Shown here one piece after another: positions 52,496 to 60,357 of a stretch of DNA of 64,000 nt (the stretch's first letter is position 1; each line of letters begins with the position of its first letter). The notes below the pieces were generated by a model, which saw nothing but the letters and a program-made list of their open reading frames with translations, had not been told where the DNA came from and searched no databases. Both the position numbers and the translations under genes were made by a program. Origin of the DNA: Desulfacinum hydrothermale DSM 13146 (GTDB taxonomy: Bacteria > Desulfobacterota > Syntrophobacteria > Syntrophobacterales > DSM-9756); contig NZ_FWXF01000001.1 of assembly GCF_900176285.1 (NCBI RefSeq), positions 105,582 to 169,581 on the forward strand, in the 5' to 3' direction.

Positions 52496-52528
52496 AAAAA
52501 AGGACGCGAGCCTTTGGGCTGCGTCCTT
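52496..52528 (-). terminator. Rho-independent terminator of the tRNA gene
   Basis: On the minus strand AAGGACGC (52528-52521) and GCGTCCTT (52507-52500) form the stem, followed by a run of Ts (52499-52496). It lies eight bases past the CCA end of the tRNA. Confidence 0.88.
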
Positions 52529-52535
52529 TGCTTTC

Positions 52536-52612
<77 letters not shown>

Positions 52613-52626
52613 CCAACGAGCACTGT

Positions 52627-52655
52627 TTATTAGCCCATCAGGTCGGGGAAGTCAA
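52627..52655 (-). promoter_or_regulatory. Promoter of the initiator tRNA gene
   Basis: On the minus strand TTGACT (52655-52650) and TAATAA (52632-52627) are separated by 17 bases. The predicted start lies about eight bases before the mature 5-prime end. Confidence 0.75.
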
Positions 52656-52683
52656 GGGGCAAGGATGGGCTTTTTGCGTCTTC

Positions 52684-53892
52684 TCAGTTCCAGGCGCGGG
52701 CGGTTCGCCCGGACGGCCGCCTGGTGCGGCGGGCGGGTCGGAAGTGCCCGGCGGCGGGCTTCTGATGCCGAGGCGGGCAGTAGTCTTCCAGGATACAGTA
52801 ACTCAGGTGTTTGCCCAGGGTCCGCTTGAGGGCCGATTCCATGAAGCGGTCTTCGGCGCAGACGAAGGTGTAGGCCTCGCCGGTTTCGCAGACGCGGCCC
52901 GTGCGGCCCACCCGGTGAATATAGGCATCCACCGTGTCCGGAACGTCGAAGTTGATCACGTGAGACACCTTGCTCACGTCGATTCCCCGGGCGGCCACGT
53001 CGGTGGCCACCAGAACCCGGTAGCGGCCGCGGTGGAAGCCGTCCAGGGCGCGCTGGCGCTTGCCCTGGGTCATGTCCCCATTGAGGGCCACGGCCCGATG
53101 GCCGGCGTTGGCCAACTGCTTGGCCAGTGAGGTGGACCGGTGCTTGGTGCGCGTGAAGACGATCACACGGCCCCGGTCCAGACGGCCCAGGATGTCCTTG
53201 AGGAGGGCGCCTTTGCGGGAAGGGCCCACGGGGTAGAAGGTGTGGGTGATCGATTCCACGGGAGCCGTGGCGCCCACCTGGATCGTCCGGGGCTCGCGCA
53301 TGATCGTCTTGCCCAGGGTCCGCATGGCCGACGGCATGGTGGCGGAAAAGAGCAGGGTCTGGCGCTGCACGGGAAGATGTTCCACGATCTTTCGGATGTC
53401 GGGCAGGAACCCCATGTCGAACATGCGGTCCGCTTCATCCAGCACCAGGACCTCCACGGAGCGCAGGTCCACGGTGCCCCGGTCCACATGATCCAGCAGA
53501 CGGCCGGGACAGCAGACGGCGATGTCCACCCCGCGCCGGAGCGCCGCGATCTGGGGTTGGATCCCCACGCCTCCGTACAGGCTGATGACCCGAAGCCGCG
53601 TGTTTCGGCCCAGCTGTTCCAGGATGGTGCGGGTCTGTTCCGCCAGCTCCCGGGTGGGAGCCAGGATGAGGCCCCGCAGGGTGCCGCGGGGCCCCTTGAG
53701 GAGCTTCTGCAATAGGGGCAGGCCGAAGGCCGCCGTCTTTCCCGTGCCGGTCTGGGCCAGGCCGATGAGATCGCGACCTTGCAAGGCGTCCGGAAGGGCC
53801 TGGGCCTGAATGGGGGTGGGCGTGACAAAGCCCAATCGCTCAAGGTTCTTTTGAAAAACGGAATTCAGCTGGAAGTCCTTAAAATGACTCAA
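52684..53892 (-). CDS. DEAD-box ATP-dependent RNA helicase, RhlE type
   Basis: A 402-residue RNA helicase with AQTGTGKT, PTRELAEQT, DEAD (VLDEADRMFD), SATMP and HRVGRTGRVCE. The core and short Arg-rich tail resemble RhlE. The preferred start is TTG at 53892 (MSHFKDFQLNSVFQKNLERLG), six bases after AAAGGA, because homology begins there; an ATG at 53985 would add 31 unrelated residues. It lies between tandem cold-shock genes and a tRNA gene. Cold-adapted RNA metabolism is a plausible shared theme, with no proof of co-regulation. Confidence 0.9.
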   Translation of the reverse strand: MSHFKDFQLNSVFQKNLERLGFVTPTPIQAQALPDALQGRDLIGLAQTGTGKTAAFGLPLLQKLLKGPRGTLRGLILAPTRELAEQTRTILEQLGRNTRLRVISLYGGVGIQPQIAALRRGVDIAVCCPGRLLDHVDRGTVDLRSVEVLVLDEADRMFDMGFLPDIRKIVEHLPVQRQTLLFSATMPSAMRTLGKTIMREPRTIQVGATAPVESITHTFYPVGPSRKGALLKDILGRLDRGRVIVFTRTKHRSTSLAKQLANAGHRAVALNGDMTQGKRQRALDGFHRGRYRVLVATDVAARGIDVSKVSHVINFDVPDTVDAYIHRVGRTGRVCETGEAYTFVCAEDRFMESALKRTLGKHLSYCILEDYCPPRHQKPAAGHFRPARRTRRPSGRTARAWN

Positions 53893-54041
53893 TAGTAATC
53901 CTTTATAAAGGTTGAATTCGCGGTTGATCCCGCGGGGTGCGTCCTGGAGGCCCGAAGGAGGGCGGAGGGCGGAAGAATCCACCAAGTGGGCAGGTTCTTC
54001 TTGGGCGGGATGCGGATGCGCGCGTCCGGAGGGGATCGCGC

Positions 54042-54073
54042 AAAAAAACGCCCCCCGCGGGAAGCGGGGGGCG
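54042..54073 (-). terminator. Rho-independent terminator of the first cold-shock gene
   Basis: On the minus strand CGCCCCCCGC (54073-54064) and GCGGGGGGCG (54058-54049) form a ten-base-pair stem with a TTCCC-type loop, followed by seven Ts. It lies 23 bases past the gene. Confidence 0.93.
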
Positions 54074-54095
54074 CCGTGGCGATCCGAAAGGCGTC

Positions 54096-54296
54096 TTACA
54101 GAACGGTCACGTTGGCGGCCGCCGGACCCTTGGGGCTTTGCTGGATGTCAAAGCTGACCCGGTCGCCTTCGTTGAGAGAGCGGAAGCCGTCGGCGTTGAT
54201 AGCGGAATGGTGGACGAAGACGTCCGGACCATTGTCCTGCTCGATAAAGCCGAAACCCTTTTGATCGTTAAACCACTTCACAGTACCATTGTTCAT
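54096..54296 (-). CDS. Cold-shock protein, CspA family (copy 1)
   Basis: A 66-residue nucleic-acid-binding beta-barrel. The RNP motifs are KGFGFIEQ and VFVHHSAI, and the protein matches CspA throughout ([20 protein letters not shown]). It differs from the copy at 54501-54701 only at residue 46 (GDRVSF for GDLVSF). The two copies share about 120 bases of upstream leader, almost base for base, so they probably respond to the same signals. Confidence 0.98.
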   Translation of the reverse strand: MNNGTVKWFNDQKGFGFIEQDNGPDVFVHHSAINADGFRSLNEGDRVSFDIQQSPKGPAAANVTVL

Positions 54297-54412
54297 AGCG
54301 ACATTCTCCTGTCGTTTTGGATTTTCTCAAGTGTTTCAACTACTGGAGGATGTCACTTCGACGATCGAACTGGTCCTGCAGTGGAAACGGTGCCGGTTTT
54401 CTTGAAACGGCG
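54096..54412 (-). repeat. Tandem cold-shock duplication, unit 1 (unit 2 at 54501-54817)
   Basis: The gene and about 115 bases of leader upstream of the ATG are repeated with only a few substitutions in roughly 317 bases; the sequence of the leader itself is unchanged. Beyond 54412 and 54817 the copies diverge, but the promoter-like TTGCYAT...TTAGCTTT is still kept. This implies recent duplication or gene conversion. Confidence 0.9.
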
Positions 54413-54500
54413 TAACTTGAGATGTTGAAAAGCTAATGGCCTTGAGGCCCCATGGCAAGAGGGCGAGGAATGTTTTGTCCCGCGCCCCCGTCCCAGGGTC

Positions 54501-54701
54501 CTACAGGACGGTCACGTTGGCGGCCGCCGGACCCTTGGGGCTTTGCTGGATGTCAAAGCTGACCAGGTCGCCTTCGTTGAGAGATCGGAAGCCGTCGGCG
54601 TTGATAGCGGAATGGTGGACGAAGACGTCCGGACCATTATCCTGCTCGATAAAACCGAAACCCTTTTGATCGTTAAACCACTTCACAGTACCATTGTTCA
54701 T
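54501..54701 (-). CDS. Cold-shock protein, CspA family (copy 2)
   Basis: A 66-residue CspA-type protein, identical to copy 1 except Leu for Arg at residue 46, a position that is usually polar and could affect RNA binding. It lies upstream of copy 1 in the direction of transcription. No terminator is obvious between the two, so read-through is possible, though each has its own leader and a conserved promoter-like sequence. Confidence 0.98.
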   Translation of the reverse strand: MNNGTVKWFNDQKGFGFIEQDNGPDVFVHHSAINADGFRSLNEGDLVSFDIQQSPKGPAAANVTVL

Positions 54702-54834
54702 AGCGACATTCTCCTGTCGTTTTGGATTTTCTCAAGTGTTTCAACTACTGGAGGATGTCACTTCGACGATCGAACTGGTCCTGCAGTGGAAACGGTGCCG
54801 GTTTTCTTGAAACGGGCCTGCTTGAGGTGACGCA

Positions 54835-54863
54835 AAGCTAACGGCATTCCGGCCCGATAGCAA
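54835..54863 (-). promoter_or_regulatory. Candidate promoter of cold-shock copy 2
   Basis: On the minus strand TTGCTA (54863-54858) and TAGCTT (54840-54835) are separated by 17 bases. Copy 1 has TTGCCA and TAGCTT at the same spacing, although the spacers differ. Conservation of the boxes in otherwise diverged DNA supports function. The leader would be about 130 bases long, as in cspA genes. Confidence 0.5.
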
Positions 54864-54954
54864 GGGGAAAATGCGTTTTCGCCCAAAAAAGTTTTCCGGC
54901 ACCCGGCTGAATCTTGAGTAACCATCCGCTATCACGTCTAAAATGGTGGAACCG

Positions 54955-55551
54955 TCACAGTATCCCCTTGGAACTGGGAACTCCCGTGCGTCTGGGATCC
55001 ACCGAAGTGGCCTGGTCCAGCGCCCGCCCGCAAGCCTTGAACACCGCTTCCAGCATGTGGTGGGTGTTGTCCCCATAGGGCACATGGAGGTGCAACGTGG
55101 CGCCCGCGTGCACGCAGAAGGCCCGGAAGAATTCGGGCAGCAGCTCCGTTTCGAAGGCCCCCACCCGTTCCACCAGGGCGGGGGTCTGGAGGACCAAATA
55201 GGGGCGGTTGGGCAGATCCACCACCGCCTGGGCCAGGGCTTCGTCCATGGGAACGGACGCCTGGCCGTAGCGTCGGATCCCGGCCCGATCCCCCAGCGCC
55301 CGGCTGAAGGCCTGCCCCAGGCAGATGCCCACATCCTCCACGGTGTGATGGCCGTCCACGTCCAGATCCCCCTGGGCTCGGATGGTGAGATCGAAAAAGC
55401 CGTGGACGGCGAACAGGGTGAGCATGTGGTCGAAAAAGGCGATGCCGGTGTTCACCTCCGCCGATCCGCTCCCGTCCAGGTCCAACTGCACGGCGATGGC
55501 CGTCTCCTTCGTCTTCCGCTCGATAAAGGCGCTTCGCTTTCCTTCGCTCAT
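54955..55551 (-). CDS. hisB: Imidazoleglycerol-phosphate dehydratase
   Basis: The 198-residue enzyme of the sixth step of histidine synthesis. The metal-binding His motifs are all present: GIAFFDHMLTLFAVHG, VDGHHTVEDVGICLG, the central ATLHLHVPYGDNTHHMLEAVFKA, and the conserved DLPNRPYLV. It begins MSEGKRSAFIERKTKETAIAV. It is the monofunctional type without a phosphatase domain. No other his gene lies nearby, so the pathway genes must be elsewhere. Confidence 0.97.
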   Translation of the reverse strand: MSEGKRSAFIERKTKETAIAVQLDLDGSGSAEVNTGIAFFDHMLTLFAVHGFFDLTIRAQGDLDVDGHHTVEDVGICLGQAFSRALGDRAGIRRYGQASVPMDEALAQAVVDLPNRPYLVLQTPALVERVGAFETELLPEFFRAFCVHAGATLHLHVPYGDNTHHMLEAVFKACGRALDQATSVDPRRTGVPSSKGIL

Positions 55552-56039
55552 TCCGTCTCCTTTTCATGACCGTCGCGCAGGGCCTGCTCCATCCATGGGG
55601 CGATCCAGCGGGTGGATCCCGCGCGGGAGCGGAACACCCCGATCCATTGCCTGAAGATTCTCCATCTCCAGGGTTCTCCAGGCTCACCTTGGCCCCACTT
55701 GCATTTCCCGTATCCTACAGTAAATTGGACGGGAACGCATCCCGGAAGCACAGCGGCCGTGGGCTCGGTCGGCTCCACCCGAAACGCTCATTCCGGTGCG
55801 CCCAACCGGCGACGGATCCAGATCGGCGCCCGCGCAGGGTGGGGAAGGGTTGGCCGAGCACGTGGAAACCGCGCTTCGGACCTCACGCCCGGTGCCTCCA
55901 TCTCATTTTCACATCAACCCATGGCACGTAACCTTTCCACGGGGTATACGGAAAGCCGGTGCCCGGATCCGGTCCAATGAGCCGTTGCCCAGAACGGCAT
56001 TGCCAAGCGGCATGCCACGCAGATGGAGGTGACAAGTCA
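55552..56039. other. Divergent intergenic region between hisB and the LOG-family gene
   Basis: No gene is supported in these 488 bases. A weak plus-strand promoter-like pair, TTGCAT (55699-55704) and TAAATT (55721-55726) with 16 bases between, is the only signal noticed. Confidence 0.35.
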
Positions 56040-57086
56040 ATGAATCGGGAACCACTTCGGTTGTCTTTCACAGAGCCCAACCCGGGTGTGGACGAAAAGA
56101 TCCGAGACCTGATGGAGGCCGTGGGGGGCATCCATGAGTCCACCTGGGTGCGCCAGATCATCCTGGCGGCCCTGAAGGCCGGACAGGAGAGCGCTTCGGC
56201 CCTGGACCTCAAGGTCATGAACACCACCTTGAAGGAGATGCGCTTTACGGCCAAGGTCTTCGGCCCCTACCGCGGGGTTCGGAAGGTGACGGTGTTCGGT
56301 TCGGCCCGAACCACTCCCGAGGAGCCGGCGTACCAGATGGCCGCCGCCTTCGGCCGCCTTCTGGCCCAGGCCGGATTCATGGTGATCACCGGCGGCGGCC
56401 CCGGCATCATGCAGGCGGTCAACGAAGGGGCCGGGCCCGAGCATTCCTTCGGCGTCACCATTCGTCTCCCCTTTGAGCAGTCCCCCAATCCCGTCCTGGC
56501 AAACAGCCCGCGGGTGATCCACTACAAATACTTCTTCAACCGGAAGGTGGCCTTCTTGAAGGAAGCGGACGCGGTGGCGCTCTTTCCGGGAGGCTTTGGA
56601 ACCCTGGACGAGGCCATGGAGGCCCTGACCCTGCTGCAGACGGGCAAACGCAATCCCATGCCCCTGGTGCTCATCGATCCGCCCGAGGGCGACTACTGGC
56701 TCCGGTGGATGCACTTTCTCAAGGAAAACCTGCTGGAACGAAGCCTCATCAGCGACTCCGACTTCCATCTCTTCCACCGGGTGACGTCGCCCGAGGCGGC
56801 CGTGGCCTATATCCGGGACTTTTATCGGCGTTACCACAGCCTGCGGTATGTGGGGAACGTTCTGGTGGTGCGCCTGACGGATCCGGTGCCCGCCTCGGCC
56901 GTGGATCAATGGAACCGGGAGTTTTCCCACATCCTCGTGCCCGGCGGGTCCATCCGGGCTGGGAAGGCACTGGAAGAGGAGGCGGATGAGCCCGAGGTGA
57001 TGCACTTGCCGCGGCTCTTGGTGGATTTCAATCGCAGGGATTTCGGTCGGCTTCGTCAGCTCATCGACGCCGTCAACGGCGCCTGA
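56040..57086 (+). CDS. LOG-family (lysine decarboxylase-like) Rossmann protein
   Basis: A 348-residue protein. The nucleotide-binding motifs GGGPGIMQAVNEGA and PGGFGTLDEAMEALTLLQTGK are the LOG-family signature; such enzymes release bases from nucleoside monophosphates. It is longer than typical LOG proteins (about 190 residues), with an N-terminal helical extension (GVDEKIRDLMEAVGGIHES) and a C-terminal domain, so its substrate may differ. GGAGG lies ten bases before the ATG at 56040. It appears monocistronic. Confidence 0.88.
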   Translation: MNREPLRLSFTEPNPGVDEKIRDLMEAVGGIHESTWVRQIILAALKAGQESASALDLKVMNTTLKEMRFTAKVFGPYRGVRKVTVFGSARTTPEEPAYQMAAAFGRLLAQAGFMVITGGGPGIMQAVNEGAGPEHSFGVTIRLPFEQSPNPVLANSPRVIHYKYFFNRKVAFLKEADAVALFPGGFGTLDEAMEALTLLQTGKRNPMPLVLIDPPEGDYWLRWMHFLKENLLERSLISDSDFHLFHRVTSPEAAVAYIRDFYRRYHSLRYVGNVLVVRLTDPVPASAVDQWNREFSHILVPGGSIRAGKALEEEADEPEVMHLPRLLVDFNRRDFGRLRQLIDAVNGA

Positions 57087-57096
57087 GGCGAGAAGG

Positions 57097-57228
57097 GGGG
57101 CGGGTTCCGAACCCGCCCCTGTGGAGGCGATCGGAAAGTGCTATGGGAGCCACCAGGTGCCGTGGTATTTCAACGCGTTGGAAATCACCCCAAACACCGA
57201 AAGGCCATGATCGGACAGGTCCCCGGGG
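57097..57228 (-). repeat. Dispersed intergenic element (member 5)
   Basis: On the minus strand it reads GGGGACCTGTCCGATCATGG, CCTTTCGG, CGTTGAAATACCACGGC, then GGTGGCTCCC, and ends with the palindrome GGGGCGGGTTC/GAACCCGCCCC (57097-57119). It begins 11 bases after the LOG-family gene. Confidence 0.7.
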
Positions 57229-57377
57229 GCGGATGGAGGATGGCTGGCTTGACCGCGCGAGGCCCCTGTGCCAAAGTGCTGATCCAAAAACCAAAAGGGA
57301 ATGCACCGGAAGGTCCCATGGTGGCTCACATTCTCTCTTGATGCCAGGATCTCTCCTCCGCCGGGAAAGGACGTTCC

Positions 57378-58295
57378 ATGGAAGCGTTGGACTGGCTCAG
57401 ATGGCATTTCACGGTCTCAGGAGTGGAGACCTACTGGTTTCTCCCCCCTCTGGTCATGCTCTGCATCTCTTCGCTCACGTCCCTGGGCGGCGTGTCGGGG
57501 GCCTTTATACTCCTGCCGTTCCAGATGAGTGTGCTCGGTTACACGGCGCCGGGGGTGAGTGCCACCAACTTCGTCTATAACATCGTCTCCATCCCCGTGG
57601 GGGTGCTGCGCCATATCCGATCGGGCAGGCTTTGCTGGCCCCTTTTCTGGCTCCTCATGGGAAGCACCCTGCCGGGCGTCTTCCTGGGCTACTACATCCG
57701 TCTTGTCTATCTGCCCCAGCCGGGACGGTTCAAAATCTTTGTGGGGGTGGTCCTGGCCTACTTGGGCCTGCGGACTCTATGGAGCGCCTGCCAGGAAGCC
57801 AGAGACGGAAACACCGCGCCCAAGGCCCCGCCGTCCGGGCGGATCACCGGTGGGACGATCTCCCTCACACGCGGAACCGTTGTCTTTGGAGAACAGACCT
57901 ACAGTTACCCCACGGTCCCCCTGGCCGTCATCTCCCTGGCCGTGGGGGTGATCGGGGGGGCTTACGGCATCGGGGGCGGAGCGCTCATGGCTCCTTTCAT
58001 CATATCGGTACTCAATCTTCCCCCGTATGTGGTTTCGGGCGCCACCCTCTTTTCCACCTGGTGCACCTCCGTGGTGGCGGCCCTTTTCTATGCCTTCGGC
58101 CCCACCTTCGGCACCCAGGGGAGCACATCGCCCGACTGGCTTCTGGGGAGCCTTTTCGGCGCGGGGGGACTGTTGGGTATCTACCTGGGAGCGCGGCTCC
58201 AACAATTTGTGCCCGCCCTGGTCATCAAGATCATCTTGGCCGCTGCGGTGATTTTTGTGGCGTTCCGCTATCTGTACCCTCTTGTGAGCGGTTGA
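57378..58295 (+). CDS. TauE/SafE-family sulfite/anion exporter-like permease
   Basis: A 305-residue inner-membrane protein of about eight helices. The two repeated family motifs are LGGVSGAFILLPFQMSVLGYTAPG in the first half and GGAYGIGGGALMAPFIISVLNLPP in the second. The family exports sulfoacetate, sulfite or related organosulfur anions in known cases; the substrate here is not predictable, but sulfur metabolism would suit the presumed host. AAAGGA precedes the ATG at a spacing of six. Confidence 0.92.
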   Translation: MEALDWLRWHFTVSGVETYWFLPPLVMLCISSLTSLGGVSGAFILLPFQMSVLGYTAPGVSATNFVYNIVSIPVGVLRHIRSGRLCWPLFWLLMGSTLPGVFLGYYIRLVYLPQPGRFKIFVGVVLAYLGLRTLWSACQEARDGNTAPKAPPSGRITGGTISLTRGTVVFGEQTYSYPTVPLAVISLAVGVIGGAYGIGGGALMAPFIISVLNLPPYVVSGATLFSTWCTSVVAALFYAFGPTFGTQGSTSPDWLLGSLFGAGGLLGIYLGARLQQFVPALVIKIILAAAVIFVAFRYLYPLVSG

Positions 58296-58620
58296 CAATA
58301 GGCGGTGTGCCGGCCGGAAGCCATGGCGCCGTGCGGAGTTCCTGCCGGTCTCTTCTCCGCCTCAACCCGGCGGCTCCATCCGGACGCTGGGAAATTCACC
58401 TCTACTTGGCCGCAGACGGTAGGCTATAATTAAAAAAGATATCCTCCCATGGGATCGATCCCGTTCCGGAGAGGCGGGATCGCTATGGTTCAGGGCCGTC
58501 AATGGGCGGAACCGCCGGCGCTCTTGCCGGGGGAGTCATCACCGGCCGTGCGCCACGGACTGTGGATCACAGAGAGCGACTTTATCAACGGCTTTGAAAG
58601 ATGAGAGAGGAGGATCAGCC
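58296..58620. other. Leader region of the UspA gene with a TATAAT box
   Basis: A perfect TATAAT lies at 58425-58430, but no good -35 box is found 16-18 bases before it (candidates TACTTG or TTGGCC are misplaced). It could be an activator-dependent promoter for the UspA gene. Nothing else is recognised. Confidence 0.35.
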
Positions 58621-59076
58621 ATGTTCAAGAAAATCCTTTTTCCAGTGGATTTATCGGATGTATCTCCCCAAGTCGTTCCCGTGGTGCGAGAGATGGCCTC
58701 CCGGTTTGACGCCCAGGTGCACGTGCTCTTTGTGGCCCGGGTCTTCGAACATCTGGGAAGCCTTTATGTCCCCCGTCCCTCCATCAGAAAGTTTGAATCG
58801 GAAATCCTGGAGGGAGCCGAAAAAAAGCTGGACGAGTTTGTGACGGAAGAGCTTGAGGGGGTGGACGTGGTGTCCCGAGTGGTTTCGGGGGACCCGGCGG
58901 AAGAGATCCTGCGATACGCAGACGGTTCCCAGGTGGATCTCATCATCATGGGAACCCACGGCCGCAAGGGGCTGGAACGGGTCATCTTCGGCAGCGTGGC
59001 GGAACGGGTGGTCAAGGGGGCGTCCATCCCGGTGCTGACCGTTAATCCCTACAAAGAGGCGAACAGCGAGGCGTGA
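58621..59076 (+). CDS. Universal stress protein, UspA family
   Basis: A 151-residue single-domain Usp (MFKKILFPVDLSDVSPQVVP). The ATP-binding signature G-x2-G-x9-G-S is present in GTHGRKGLERVIFGSVAERV, so it is probably of the ATP-binding type. GGAGG precedes the ATG. It lies 272 bases upstream of a two-domain Usp gene. Role: stress or energy-status response; the exact task is unknown. Confidence 0.94.
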   Translation: MFKKILFPVDLSDVSPQVVPVVREMASRFDAQVHVLFVARVFEHLGSLYVPRPSIRKFESEILEGAEKKLDEFVTEELEGVDVVSRVVSGDPAEEILRYADGSQVDLIIMGTHGRKGLERVIFGSVAERVVKGASIPVLTVNPYKEANSEA

Positions 59077-59348
59077 TCGGCGTTTCATCTTTCTGGGCTC
59101 CGGCAGGTTTCCCAGAGGCTCTCCAGGTGCTTTCTTTCCCCGTTCCCTTTCCTTCCCAGTGGGATGCCTGCGATCGCCCATGGCAGCCGTGGTCCCCCTG
59201 AATCGTGCTCCCTGGATGCGGACTCTGCACGCGTCTCTTGCCGAGGATCGCGGATGACGGGTTCCGGCTTTTTTCCCACTTGGCTCCAAACCGGGATTGG
59301 AAGGGGCCTGTGAGGACGAGGAATGTGCTTTGCCAAGGAGGGGCGGGG

Positions 59349-60305
59349 ATGGAAAAGAAGCGGATTTTGGCAGCGGTGGACGGGTCCCCATGGTCCCACC
59401 TGGTGGTTCAGTATGTGATCCGGATGGTGGATCCCGGGATGCTGGAGATCGTTTTGTTTCACGTGAGTTCTCCGATTCCGGAAAGTTTCTGGGATCTGGA
59501 GAAAAGCCCGGCGTTCCGGGGCCGCCTGGCCCCGGTGGCCGCTTGGGAAGCGGCGCAGAAACAGGCGGTGGAGGACTTCATGGAGGCGGCCACCGCGTCC
59601 CTGAGGCAGGCGGGGGTGCCGGATGAATCCGTGCGGGTCGTGGTCCGGCGCCGGGAGGTGGGCATTTCCCGGGACCTGGCCTTGGAGGCCCATCAGGGCT
59701 ATGACGCGGTGGTGGTGGGACGGCGCGGCGTGAGCGACGTCAAGGACCTGATTCTGGGAAGTGTGGCCACCAAGCTGCTGGGCCGGGTGGTGGAGGTGCC
59801 CCTCTGGATCGTGGGGGAGGCCGGGAGCCCCGACGGCGTTGTGGTGGCCTTGGACGCCTCCGACGCGGCCCTGCAAGCCGTCAATTTCACGGCTTCTCTC
59901 GTGGGGCCGAAACCGCGCCGGGTACTGCTGGTTCACGTCCTGCGCGGGATGGGCCCGGAGTCCCGAGAGATTCTAAAATCTTTCTCTCCCGAGGCACAAA
60001 GGGATTGGCGGAAGCAAACGGAAGCGGAGATGGAACGCGCGGTGGCCCGAATGGATGCCGTCTTCGAGAGGGCCTCCACGATCCTGGAAGCGGAAGGGCT
60101 GCCCCGGCATCTGATCGAGACCAAAGTGATCACGGGTGCCACCAGCCGGGCGGTTGCCATCGTGCAAGCAGCCCGGCTCGGCGGCTATGAAACCGTGGTG
60201 GTGGGTCGGCGCGGTCTGAGCCGCGTGGAGGAATTTTTCATGGGCCGGGTGAGCAACAAGGTGGTCCAGCTGGCCAGGGACCGCACCGTGTGGGTGGTGA
60301 GTTGA
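59349..60305 (+). CDS. Tandem universal stress protein (two UspA domains)
   Basis: A 318-residue protein with two Usp domains. The first (residues 1-150) opens KRILAAVDGSPWSHLVVQYV and carries VGRRGVSDVKDLILGSVATKL. The second opens GVVVALDASDAALQAVNF and ends VGRRGLSRVEEFFMGRVSNKV. Both keep most of the ATP-binding loop (GRRG...GS/GR). AAGGAGG lies seven bases before the ATG at 59349. Two-domain Usps act as intramolecular dimers. Confidence 0.93.
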   Translation: MEKKRILAAVDGSPWSHLVVQYVIRMVDPGMLEIVLFHVSSPIPESFWDLEKSPAFRGRLAPVAAWEAAQKQAVEDFMEAATASLRQAGVPDESVRVVVRRREVGISRDLALEAHQGYDAVVVGRRGVSDVKDLILGSVATKLLGRVVEVPLWIVGEAGSPDGVVVALDASDAALQAVNFTASLVGPKPRRVLLVHVLRGMGPESREILKSFSPEAQRDWRKQTEAEMERAVARMDAVFERASTILEAEGLPRHLIETKVITGATSRAVAIVQAARLGGYETVVVGRRGLSRVEEFFMGRVSNKVVQLARDRTVWVVS

Positions 60306-60357
60306 GACCCGTTGGAACCGGCCCACCCAGGGCCTCGGCCGCCACCGGGATGGGTAC

